64,000 nt of DNA from Nocardioides sp. SLBN-35 (GTDB taxonomy: Bacteria; Actinomycetota; Actinomycetes; Propionibacteriales; Nocardioidaceae). A program made the translations under genes and the position numbers. The stretch covers positions 2,976,001 through 3,040,000 of the forward strand of contig NZ_VFNU01000001.1 of the NCBI RefSeq assembly GCF_006715725.1. The letters are read 5' to 3'. Of this stretch, positions 10,916 through 18,265 are shown piece by piece (positions within the stretch are counted from its first letter, which is position 1; each line of letters opens with the position of its first letter). The notes below the pieces were generated by a model. It did not search any database, had not been told where the DNA came from, and saw only the letters and a list, made by a program, of their open reading frames with translations.

Positions 10916-11842
10916 TTACACGGCTGTTGCGGCCAGCACGCCCGTCAGCCGCTCCACCGGCGAGGCCAGCGACCAGCGCTCGACGAGCGCAGTGAGCCCG
11001 TCCGGGTCGGCGGGGGAGGACGGGAGCGCGAGGTGGTCGCGCGGGAGGTCGATGTCGCGGGCGACCGCGACCACCTCGGGCGCCACCGCGAGGTAGGGAG
11101 CGGCCTCACGGATCTTGGCCCGAGGTCCTGGACCGAGGTCGCTGGCCGGGTCGTCGACCGCGGCGAGGATGCCGGCCAGGTCGTCGTACTTCTGCAGCAT
11201 CGAGGCGGCGGTCTTCTCGCCGACGCCCTTGACGCCGGGCAGGCCGTCGGAGGCGTCGCCGCGCAGGGTGGCGAAGTCGGCGTACTGGTCGGCGCGCACG
11301 CCGTACTTGTCGAGCACCCAGGCCTCGTCGACCCGTTCGTGACGACCGACGCCCTTGCCGACGTACAGCACCCGGACGGCGGCGGCGTCGTCGACGAGCT
11401 GGAACAGGTCGCGGTCGCCGGTGACCACGTCGACCGGCATGCCGGCGCCGGTGGCCAGGGTGCCGATGACGTCGTCGGCCTCGTAGCCGGGCGCGCCGAC
11501 GACGGCGATGCCGAACGCTCCGAGCACCTCGCGGATGACCGGCACCTGCAGCTCGAGCGGGTCGGGCACCTCCTCGACGTCCGGAGCGCCGACGACCTCC
11601 TCGACCACCCGGTGCGCCTTGTAGGTCGGGATCAGGTCGACGCGCCACTGCGGACGCCAGTCGTCGTCCCAGCAACAGACCAGGTGGGTGGGCCGGTACT
11701 GGTCGACCAGCTGGGAGATGTAGCCCAGCAGCCCGCGCACCGCGTTCACGTTGGTGCCGTCCGGCGCGAGGATCTCCGGAGAGCCGAAGTAGGCCCGGAA
11801 GTAGAGGCTGGCCGTATCGAGGAGTAGAAGGCGCTCAGTCAT
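10916..11842 (-). CDS. 5'-3' exonuclease (PIN/FEN-like)
   Basis: A 308-residue flap-nuclease-type protein resembling the N-terminal domain of DNA polymerase I. Acidic metal-binding residues are visible (LLLDTASLYFRAYFG; GYEADDVIGTLA; VVTGDRDLFQLV), followed by the helix-hairpin-helix DNA-binding segment GLPGVKGVGEKTAASML. It probably removes RNA primers or flaps during replication and repair. Stand-alone forms are common in actinobacteria. It lies 28 bp from a divergent Lrp-type gene, so the two share a promoter region. Confidence 0.88.
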   Translation of the reverse strand: MTERLLLLDTASLYFRAYFGSPEILAPDGTNVNAVRGLLGYISQLVDQYRPTHLVCCWDDDWRPQWRVDLIPTYKAHRVVEEVVGAPDVEEVPDPLELQVPVIREVLGAFGIAVVGAPGYEADDVIGTLATGAGMPVDVVTGDRDLFQLVDDAAAVRVLYVGKGVGRHERVDEAWVLDKYGVRADQYADFATLRGDASDGLPGVKGVGEKTAASMLQKYDDLAGILAAVDDPASDLGPGPRAKIREAAPYLAVAPEVVAVARDIDLPRDHLALPSSPADPDGLTALVERWSLASPVERLTGVLAATAV

Positions 11843-11870
11843 CGCGGCACAGCCTATTAGGCTGCGCGAT

Positions 11871-12335
11871 GTGAGTCAGAGCATCAATCCAGCTGTCGAG
11901 GCGACGGACCGGCAGATCCTGGAGCTCCTGGCCAAGGACGGCCGGATGTCCTACACCGACCTCGGTCGGGCCACGGGGCTGTCCACCTCCGCGGTGCACC
12001 AGCGGGTCAAGCGCCTCGAGCAGCGCGGCCTGATCCTCGGCTACGGCGCCACGGTCAACTACGCCGAGATCGGCGTACCGCTCACCTCGTTCATCGCGAT
12101 CCGCCCGATCGACCCCTCGCAGCCTGACGACTGCCCCGAACGGCTGGTCGACATCCCCGAGATCGAGTCGTGCTGGTCGGTCGCGGGGGAGGAGTCCTAC
12201 CTCCTCAAGGTGCGCACCACCAGCCCCGTGGAGCTCGAGCTGCTGCTGGGCCGCATCAGAGCGGCCGCCAACGTCTCGACGCGCACGACGATCGTCCTGT
12301 CGACGTACTACGAGAACCGGCCCGTCGGTCACTGA
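11871..12335 (+). CDS. Lrp/AsnC-family transcriptional regulator
   Basis: A 154-residue regulator with an N-terminal helix-turn-helix (about residues 11-60; TDLGRATGLSTSAVHQRVKRL) and a C-terminal RAM/AsnC ligand-binding domain (VDIPEIESCWSVAGEESYLLKVRT). Such proteins sense amino acids or related small molecules. The GTG start at 11871 has no clear ribosome site. It is followed by a strong hairpin terminator at 12338. Confidence 0.88.
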   Translation: MSQSINPAVEATDRQILELLAKDGRMSYTDLGRATGLSTSAVHQRVKRLEQRGLILGYGATVNYAEIGVPLTSFIAIRPIDPSQPDDCPERLVDIPEIESCWSVAGEESYLLKVRTTSPVELELLLGRIRAAANVSTRTTIVLSTYYENRPVGH

Positions 12336-12337
12336 CC

Positions 12338-12378
12338 GGCGTGTCGCCGTGCGACACGCCGCTGATCAGCCGACTTTT
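12338..12378 (+). terminator. Rho-independent-like terminator after the Lrp gene
   Basis: An 11-bp perfect stem, CGGCGTGTCGC (12338-12348) with GCGACACGCCG (12352-12362), has a 3-nt loop and is followed 12 nt later by a run of five T. It lies 3 bp after the stop codon. The T run is further away than in a classical terminator. Confidence 0.6.
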
Positions 12379-12725
12379 TGCGAGATCTTGCGGTTCGCGG
12401 GGCCCTCGCTGACCTGCGGGAACGTGTATCACCGCAGGTCAGGCGGCGGTTGACAGATGTGGTGCGCGTCACCAGAGTACGGAAACGTTCGCTCGTGCAG
12501 GTCGTGGCCGGCGGACCGACGTCCGAGTGGCCGTATGTCGGCGGAGTAGCACCAGCTCCGCACGGGGACGGTTCGCGGAGGTCGGTTCGCTCCTCGAGAG
12601 CGAGCCGGAAGGACCCGGGTCTCCCTAGACAACGTCGCGGGCGTCGGCAGCCAGTCGGGAGCCGGGATGGTCCGAAGGTGGCCCGGGTCCTTCCGACACC
12701 TGCAAGCGAGCACCCGGGCCTCGTC
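12379..12725. other. Gene-free stretch with two long inverted repeats
   Basis: About 350 bp without a convincing gene. It contains two perfect inverted repeats: CTGACCTGCGG (12410-12420)/CCGCAGGTCAG (12433-12443) with a 12-nt loop, and the 14-bp arms CGGAAGGACCCGGG (12606-12619)/CCCGGGTCCTTCCG (12682-12695). A TTGACA sequence lies at about 12454-12459. An operator, a structured leader or a small RNA are all possible. An open frame of 116 codons crosses it but looks non-coding. Confidence 0.4.
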
Positions 12726-12731
12726 TAGGCT
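12726..12731 (+). promoter_or_regulatory. Leaderless -10 element (TAGGCT) for lnt
   Basis: TAGGCT lies 6 bp before the GTG at 12738, the spacing of an actinobacterial leaderless promoter. There is no Shine-Dalgarno sequence. Confidence 0.5.
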
Positions 12732-12737
12732 CACGCC

Positions 12738-14321
12738 GTGGTGCAGCGCCCCCTCCTCCCGGCCGTCGGCCTCGCCGCCGTCGGCGGCGTGCTGCTGACC
12801 GCCTCCTACGAGCCGGTGGCGCTGCCGTGGCTGCTGCCGCTCGGCGTGGCCTGCTTCGCGCTCGCGACCCGGGGGCTGGCCGTACGCCGCTCCGGCCTGG
12901 TCGGCCTGGTCTTCGGCGTGGTGTTCTACTTCAGCCACATCTCCTGGATGAAGGACTCGATCGGGGCCGACGCCTGGCTCGCTCTCTCGACTGTTGAGGC
13001 CCTGTTCTACGGCCTGCTCGGCCTGGCCGCGCCGCTGCTGCGCCGGCTGACCGGCTGGCCGCTGTGGCTGGCCGCCGCGTGGACGACCATGGAGACGGTC
13101 CGCAGCGGGTGGCCCTTCAGCGGGATGCCGTGGGGCCGGCTGGCGTTCGCCGCGATCGATACCCCCGCGGCCCCCGCCGTCGCCTACGTCGGCATGACGG
13201 GCCTCTCCTTCCTGCTCGCCCTGTCCGGCTTCTGCCTGGCCCGGTTCGCCGAGGCGGCCCTGGCCCGCGAGCACCGGCGGGTGTGGGCCGCGGCGGCCGT
13301 GGGCGTCCTGGCGTTGCTGGTGACCCCCGCCGTGCTTGCGTACGACGTCCCGCAGACCGGCTCCACCACGGTGGCGGTCGTCCAGGGTGACGTCCCCGGC
13401 CCGGGCAACGACATCCTGTGGGACCACGAGCAGGTCACCCGCAACCACGTCGACGCGACGGTGCGGCTCGCGGCCGACGCCGCCGCCGGCCGGGTGCCCC
13501 AGCCGGACTTCGTGCTCTGGCCCGAGAACTCGACCGCCGTCGACCCGTTCGAGCCCGGTCAGGTCAACTCCGGGATCCGCGAGGCGGTCAACGCGGCGCA
13601 GGTGCCCGTCGTGGTGGGCGGGATCGTCGACGGTGGTCGCAGGTACGTCCTCAACCAGGGCGTCGTGTGGGACCCGCAGACCGGGCCGGGCGACCGCTAC
13701 ACCAAGCACCACCCGGTGCCGTACGGCGAGTACATCCCCTTCCGCGACATCTGGAACCCCAAGTTCGGCCAGCTCGCCCTGATCTCGCGCGACATGAAGA
13801 GCGGCACCCGCACCACGCCGCTGCGGGTCGCCGGGGTGCGGGTGGGTGACGCGATCTGCTTCGACGTCGCCTATGACGACGTGATGCCACCGCAGGTGCG
13901 CGACGGTGCCGAGCTGCTGACCGTGCAGACCAGCAACGCCAGCTTCATCTTCACCCACCAGATCGAGCAGCAGTTCGCGATCACCCGGCTGCGAGCCATC
14001 GAGGCCGGCCGGTGGCTGGCGGTGGCGTCCACCAACGGGCAGAGCGGAGTGATCGCCCCCGACGGCAGCGTCGTCGCCTCGGCCGAGCCACGCACCACGG
14101 CCGTGCTCGTCGAGAAGGTCGGGCTGAGCACCGCGCTGACCCCCGCGATGCGGCTGGGAGCATGGCCGACACGGATGTTCACCCTGCTGACGCTCGCCGC
14201 TCTCGTGTCAGGTGCCGTGGCGTACCGTCGAAGGAGACAGTTCGATGGCCCCGCGCAGGGGGATCCCGCCGAGGAGCCGCCTGCGCTCTCCCCGACCCCG
14301 AGTGAGGCACCCGTTGTCTGA
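12738..14321 (+). CDS. lnt: Apolipoprotein N-acyltransferase Lnt
   Basis: A 527-residue membrane enzyme that N-acylates the lipid-modified cysteine of lipoproteins. The first 200 residues contain several transmembrane segments. The following nitrilase-like domain carries the catalytic triad Glu263 (LWPENST), Lys323 (YTKHHPVPYGEY) and Cys374 (GDAICFDVAYDD). A last transmembrane helix near 480-500 is followed by a Pro/Glu-rich tail. The stop overlaps the next gene, a polyprenol-phosphate mannose synthase. In mycobacteria these two activities are fused or adjacent as Ppm1, so the linkage supports both calls. The window itself encodes several lipobox proteins that would be substrates. Confidence 0.92.
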   Translation: MVQRPLLPAVGLAAVGGVLLTASYEPVALPWLLPLGVACFALATRGLAVRRSGLVGLVFGVVFYFSHISWMKDSIGADAWLALSTVEALFYGLLGLAAPLLRRLTGWPLWLAAAWTTMETVRSGWPFSGMPWGRLAFAAIDTPAAPAVAYVGMTGLSFLLALSGFCLARFAEAALAREHRRVWAAAAVGVLALLVTPAVLAYDVPQTGSTTVAVVQGDVPGPGNDILWDHEQVTRNHVDATVRLAADAAAGRVPQPDFVLWPENSTAVDPFEPGQVNSGIREAVNAAQVPVVVGGIVDGGRRYVLNQGVVWDPQTGPGDRYTKHHPVPYGEYIPFRDIWNPKFGQLALISRDMKSGTRTTPLRVAGVRVGDAICFDVAYDDVMPPQVRDGAELLTVQTSNASFIFTHQIEQQFAITRLRAIEAGRWLAVASTNGQSGVIAPDGSVVASAEPRTTAVLVEKVGLSTALTPAMRLGAWPTRMFTLLTLAALVSGAVAYRRRRQFDGPAQGDPAEEPPALSPTPSEAPVV

Positions 14322-15099
14322 GCAGCACTCCACCCTGGGCCGCACGGTGATGGTCATCCCGACCTACAACGAGGCCAGCAACATCGCCTGGATCGTCGAG
14401 CGCGTCCGCACGGCCCAGCCGCACGTCGACGTGCTCGTCGTCGACGACGGCTCGCCCGACGGCACCGGCGCCGTCGCCGACGGCATCGCACTGGCCGACC
14501 CGCAGGTCCACGTCCTGCACCGCACCGCCAAGGGCGGCCTCGGCGCGGCGTACCTCGCCGGGTTCGGCTGGGCCCTCGACGCCGGCTACGACGTGATCGG
14601 CGAGATGGACGCCGACGGATCGCACCAGCCCGAGCAGCTCCAGCGCCTGCTCGCGGGCCTGCAGGACGCCGACCTCGTGATCGGCTCTCGCTGGGTCCCC
14701 GGTGGCTCGGTCGTCAACTGGCCCTTGCAGCGCGAGCTGCTCTCCCGCGGCGGCAACCTCTACGTCCGGATGCTGCTGGGCATCGCGGTGCGCGACGCGA
14801 CCGCGGGCTACCGGCTGTTCCGCCGCTCCACGCTGGAGCGCATCCGCCTCGACGAGGTCCGCTCGACCGGCTACGTCTTCCAGACCGACCTGGTCACCCG
14901 CACCCTGCAGGCCGGGCTGACGGTGCGTGAGGTCCCGATCGAGTTCGTCGAGCGGGTCCGTGGCGAGTCGAAGATGAGCGGCCAGGTCGCCCTGGAGTCG
15001 CTGAAGCGGATCACGTGGTGGGGCCTGCGCCAGCGCTGGGATCGGTTCAAGGGCCAGCCGCAGGTCGCCTCGATCCGGGAGCTCCAGGACACGAGGTGA
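14314..15099 (+). CDS. ppm1: Polyprenol-monophosphomannose synthase (GT2)
   Basis: A 261-residue GT2 glycosyltransferase that moves mannose from GDP-mannose to polyprenol phosphate on the inner face of the membrane. Visible motifs: VMVIPTYNEASNI, VVDDGSPDGTG (nucleotide-sugar binding), GEMDADGSHQPEQL (metal-binding DAD) and GSRWVPGGSVVNW. No transmembrane segment follows the catalytic domain, as in Ppm1/Dpm1-type enzymes. The TTG at 14314 is preferred because GAGG sits about 6 bp upstream; GTG 14302 and ATG 14350 are alternatives. It overlaps the lnt stop by 8 bp. Confidence 0.88.
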   Translation: MSEQHSTLGRTVMVIPTYNEASNIAWIVERVRTAQPHVDVLVVDDGSPDGTGAVADGIALADPQVHVLHRTAKGGLGAAYLAGFGWALDAGYDVIGEMDADGSHQPEQLQRLLAGLQDADLVIGSRWVPGGSVVNWPLQRELLSRGGNLYVRMLLGIAVRDATAGYRLFRRSTLERIRLDEVRSTGYVFQTDLVTRTLQAGLTVREVPIEFVERVRGESKMSGQVALESLKRITWWGLRQRWDRFKGQPQVASIRELQDTR

Positions 15100-15120
15100 C
15101 GAGTTGAGAGGCAGGGAGCG

Positions 15121-15606
15121 ATGAGCAGGCGGAGGAGCCGGCGGGCAGCGGTGCTGCTGTTCCTCGCCTTCGTGGTGATGCCGATCCTCGAGATCGTCGT
15201 GCTCATCAAGGTCGGCCAGGTGATCGGGCCCTGGTGGACCATCCTGCTCCTCGTCCTCGACAGCCTCGTCGGCGCCTGGCTGATCAAGCGAGAGGGACGC
15301 AAGGCCTGGCAGGCACTGCGCGAGCGGGTCGAGACCGGTCGCCTCCCGCATCGCGAGCTCGCCGACGGCGCTCTCGTCGTCCTGGGCGGAGCGTTCATGC
15401 TCAGCCCCGGCTTCGTCACCGACGTGCTCGGGATCCTGCTGATCCTGCCGGTCACCCGTCCGCTGTTCCGCGGCCTGCTGGTGTCGTACGCCGGCCGCCA
15501 GGTCGCGCGGCGCGCCACCGTGTCGTACGGTCCGGCATCCGGGCCCGGAGACGACACTCGCCCCGGACCGACCGTGGTCCGGGGCGAGGTCATCGACGAG
15601 CAGTGA
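15121..15606 (+). CDS. fxsA: FxsA family membrane protein
   Basis: A 161-residue membrane protein matching FxsA (LFLAFVVMPILEIVVLIKVG; GGAFMLSPGFVTDVLGILLI), with about three to four hydrophobic segments and a polar C-terminal tail. The family is linked to exclusion of phage F from E. coli when overproduced, but its normal role is unknown. It begins 21 bp after ppm1, probably in the same transcript, and ends 12 bp before the convergent rbpA. Confidence 0.88.
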   Translation: MSRRRSRRAAVLLFLAFVVMPILEIVVLIKVGQVIGPWWTILLLVLDSLVGAWLIKREGRKAWQALRERVETGRLPHRELADGALVVLGGAFMLSPGFVTDVLGILLILPVTRPLFRGLLVSYAGRQVARRATVSYGPASGPGDDTRPGPTVVRGEVIDEQ

Positions 15607-15618
15607 TCGAGCGGTCGA

Positions 15619-16008
15619 TCAGGCCTTCGCCGGCTTCTTCTTGCGGGCGTTGGCGCGGTGCAGGTGCGCCGGGCCGATCTCGCCGCCGCGCAGCAGCTCC
15701 AGGCGCTCGGTGAGGATCTCCTCCAGCTCCTTCTCGGAGCGGCGCTCGAGCAGCATGTCCCAGTGCGTGCGCTGGGGCTTCTCGGCCTTCACCTCGCGCT
15801 CGATGCCGGCGGTCGACTCGGCCTCGAGGCCGCAACGCGGGCACTCCCAGACGGCGGGGACCTCGGCCTCGATGGACATCGTGATCTCGAACTCGTGCCC
15901 CTGGGGACACTTGTAGCCGACCTGCTGCCGGGCTGCGAACTCGATACCCCGCTCGTCCTCGAAGGACTGGCCCCCCAGTCGGGCACCGCGCAGTGTGCGC
16001 TCAGCCAT
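15619..16008 (-). CDS. rbpA: RNA polymerase-binding protein RbpA
   Basis: A 129-residue actinobacterial transcription factor that binds RNA polymerase and the primary sigma factor and stabilises open promoter complexes. Visible are the N-terminal tail, the zinc-ribbon-like core with YKCPQGHEFE and WECPRCG (four cysteines), the basic linker, and the sigma-interacting segment (RTHWDMLLERRSEKELEEIL). The start has a strong GGGAGGTGGAG ribosome site. Upstream lies a sigmaR-type promoter. Confidence 0.95.
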   Translation of the reverse strand: MAERTLRGARLGGQSFEDERGIEFAARQQVGYKCPQGHEFEITMSIEAEVPAVWECPRCGLEAESTAGIEREVKAEKPQRTHWDMLLERRSEKELEEILTERLELLRGGEIGPAHLHRANARKKKPAKA

Positions 16009-16042
16009 CAGACTCCACCTCCCATGTTTCGTCTATCCCCTC

Positions 16043-16068
16043 AACGCTACCCAGCCCGAAAAGGTTCC
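16043..16068 (-). promoter_or_regulatory. SigmaR/SigH-type promoter for rbpA
   Basis: Reading the minus strand, GGAAC (16068-16064) is followed after exactly 18 nt by GTT (16045-16043), matching the thiol-oxidative-stress consensus GGAAT-N18-GTT of Streptomyces SigR. rbpA of S. coelicolor is a known SigR target, so both position and gene identity support the call. The predicted transcription start is about 28 nt before the ATG. Confidence 0.6.
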
Positions 16069-16121
16069 AATCCGGAACCGAGCAGGTCGGGACCCCGTCC
16101 TGGTCGTGTCGGATCGGCGTC

Positions 16122-17477
16122 CTAGATGACCGCCGGCCGGGCGTTGCCGGCCTCGCGGATGCCGCGCTCGGTGTCGACGCGCAGCAGGAGCAGGCCGCCG
16201 AGCACGAAGAACGCGATGAGGGCGAAGATCGCCGGTCGGTAGGAGTCGGCGAACTGGTAGACGAGGCCGAAGGTGAGCGTGCCGAACCACGAGGTGCCGC
16301 GGTCCATCGCGTGGTAGAGGCTGAAGTACTCCGCCTCCTTGCCGCGCGGGATGAACAGAGAGAAGTAGGACCGCGCCAGCGCCTGGGTGCCGCCCAGCAC
16401 GATGCCGATCGCGACGCCGAGCAGCAGGAACGGCACCATCGTCTTCTCGGGCACGACGAGCGCCACCGTCACGATCGCCATCCAGCCGACCAGGCCGCCG
16501 AGGATCACCTTCTTGGCGCCGAGGCGGCCGGCCACGCGGGCGAACAGGATCGCGCCGCCGATACCGACGAGCTGGACCAGCAGGTAGGTGCCGAGCACGA
16601 ACCCGTCGCCGAACCCGAGCTCCTTGGTGCCGAAGGTCGAGGCGGAGTTGATGACGGTCTGGATGCCGTCGTTGAAGAACAGGTAGGCCGCCAGGAAGGT
16701 CAGCGCGACCGGGTAGTTGCGCAGGTCCTTCAGCGTGGCCCACAGCTGGCCGAACGACCGGGTCAGCACGCCACCCTCGACCGCCTCCACGGCGACCGGC
16801 TCGTGTCGGCGGATGCCGCGCCACGGGATGACCATGAAGGCCGCCCACCACACCGCCGCCGACAGCAGGGACAGCCGGACGGCCATCTCCTTGTCGAGCC
16901 CGAGCGCGTCGTGGAAGCTGACGACCAGGAAGTTCACGGCGAGCAGCAGCCCGCCGCCGGCGTACCCGTAGGCCCAGCCGTTCGACGACACCCGGTCGCG
17001 CTCGTCCTCGGTCGAGATGACCGGCAGGATCGAGTCGCTGACCACGATGGCGGCGCCTCCGGCGAGGTTGGCGACGATGAACGCGATGCTTCCGTAGAGC
17101 CAGTTCTCGCCGCTCATGAAGAACAGGCCGCCGGCCGCGGCCGCGCCGAGCCACGAGAAGGCGACCAGGAGGTCGGGCTTGCGAGCGATCCGGTCGGCGT
17201 AGGCGCCGATCACCGGGTAGAAGAAGACGCTGAGCACCGTCGACAGCGTGATGACGTACGACGGCAGCGAACCCGGCGCGATGGACAGGCCCAGCAGGTG
17301 GATCCGCCCGTGCTCGCCGACTGCGTTCTCGGCCACCGAGATCAGGTAGGGCGCGAACAGCACGCCCGCGACGGTCGTCTGGAACGCCGATGCAGCCCAG
17401 TCGGTGAAGTACCAGGCCCGCTGCTCCCGGGCGCGGTTGAGCGGCCCCAGGTCCGCGATGGGCGCCGATGCGTTCAT
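16122..17477 (-). CDS. MFS transporter, UMF1/Atg22-like
   Basis: A 451-residue permease with about 12 transmembrane segments. It fits the Atg22/UMF1 branch of the major facilitator superfamily (REQRAWYFTDWAASAFQTTV near the N-terminus; IGAYADRIARKPDLL; GTQALARSYFSLFIPRGKEAEYFS). The substrate is unknown. The start at 17477 has GGGAGGG upstream and forms an ATGA overlap with the phosphodiesterase gene, so export or import of a lipid head-group product is a reasonable guess. Confidence 0.82.
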   Translation of the reverse strand: MNASAPIADLGPLNRAREQRAWYFTDWAASAFQTTVAGVLFAPYLISVAENAVGEHGRIHLLGLSIAPGSLPSYVITLSTVLSVFFYPVIGAYADRIARKPDLLVAFSWLGAAAAGGLFFMSGENWLYGSIAFIVANLAGGAAIVVSDSILPVISTEDERDRVSSNGWAYGYAGGGLLLAVNFLVVSFHDALGLDKEMAVRLSLLSAAVWWAAFMVIPWRGIRRHEPVAVEAVEGGVLTRSFGQLWATLKDLRNYPVALTFLAAYLFFNDGIQTVINSASTFGTKELGFGDGFVLGTYLLVQLVGIGGAILFARVAGRLGAKKVILGGLVGWMAIVTVALVVPEKTMVPFLLLGVAIGIVLGGTQALARSYFSLFIPRGKEAEYFSLYHAMDRGTSWFGTLTFGLVYQFADSYRPAIFALIAFFVLGGLLLLRVDTERGIREAGNARPAVI

Positions 17478-18265
17478 GCTGATGTCCCTCCCTGCGCGGA
17501 CCACCACTGGCCGCGTCCCTGGAGGACATCCTTGAGCAGATCGGTGCGGTCCGTGAAGATTCCGTCGACGCCGCGGTCGAGCAGGGTGGTCATCTCGGCC
17601 GGGTCGTCGATGGTCCACACGTGCACCTGGTGGCCCGCGGCGTGGGCCCGGCGCACGAAGCCGGGCGTCGTGACGGTGAGCCCGCGCTGCCGGTGCGGCA
17701 CCTGGAAGGCGGCGAAGCCGTCGCCCGCGATCAGCCGGGCCACCCGGACGCTGGGAGAGAGCCGGAACGCCACGATCTGCCACGGGTCGGCGGCCGTCGG
17801 CACCCGTCCGTCGGTCAGGTCCCGGAACCGGCGGATCCGCCGGCGCGAGAAGGACGCGACCAGCAGCCGGTCCCACAGGCCGCGCTCGCGGACCAGGTCG
17901 GCCAGCGCGTCGACCGCGCCGTCGGCCTTGAGGTCGATGTTGAACCGGGCGTCCGGGAACGCGTCGAGCAGGTCGACCAGGGTCGGGACCTGCTCGCGGC
18001 CGCCGATCCGGGCCCGGCGTACGTCGGCCAGGGTGAGGTCGCGGACCGCGCCCTGCTGGTCGGTCACCCGGTCCAGCACCTCGTCGTGGAACGCCAGCAG
18101 CACGCCGTCGGCGGTCAGGTGGACGTCGGTCTCGAGGTAGTCGTAGCCGAGCGTGGCGGCGTGCCGGAACGCGGCGAGGGTGTTCTCGAGGCCCTCGATC
18201 TCGGGGTGGTAGGCGCCGCCGCGATGGGCGAAGGCCAGCACCTTGCCCGGGGCGAGGTAGGGCAT
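17474..18265 (-). CDS. Glycerophosphodiester phosphodiesterase
   Basis: A 263-residue GDPD-family TIM-barrel enzyme that hydrolyses glycerophosphodiesters to glycerol 3-phosphate and an alcohol. Catalytic motifs are clear: AFAHRGGAYHPEIEGLENT (HRG), DYLETDVHLTADGVLLAFHDE (ExD and HD) and later FNIDLKADGA. No signal peptide, so cytoplasmic. It overlaps the MurA-like gene by one base and the transporter by four, forming a tight three-gene operon. Confidence 0.9.
   Translation of the reverse strand: MPYLAPGKVLAFAHRGGAYHPEIEGLENTLAAFRHAATLGYDYLETDVHLTADGVLLAFHDEVLDRVTDQQGAVRDLTLADVRRARIGGREQVPTLVDLLDAFPDARFNIDLKADGAVDALADLVRERGLWDRLLVASFSRRRIRRFRDLTDGRVPTAADPWQIVAFRLSPSVRVARLIAGDGFAAFQVPHRQRGLTVTTPGFVRRAHAAGHQVHVWTIDDPAEMTTLLDRGVDGIFTDRTDLLKDVLQGRGQWWSAQGGTSA

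Noticed and set aside
12378..12728. A 116-codon frame in the gap before lnt
   Set aside because: Arg/Ser/Pro-rich, no ribosome site, crosses two long inverted repeats and ends inside the lnt promoter; not convincing as a protein.
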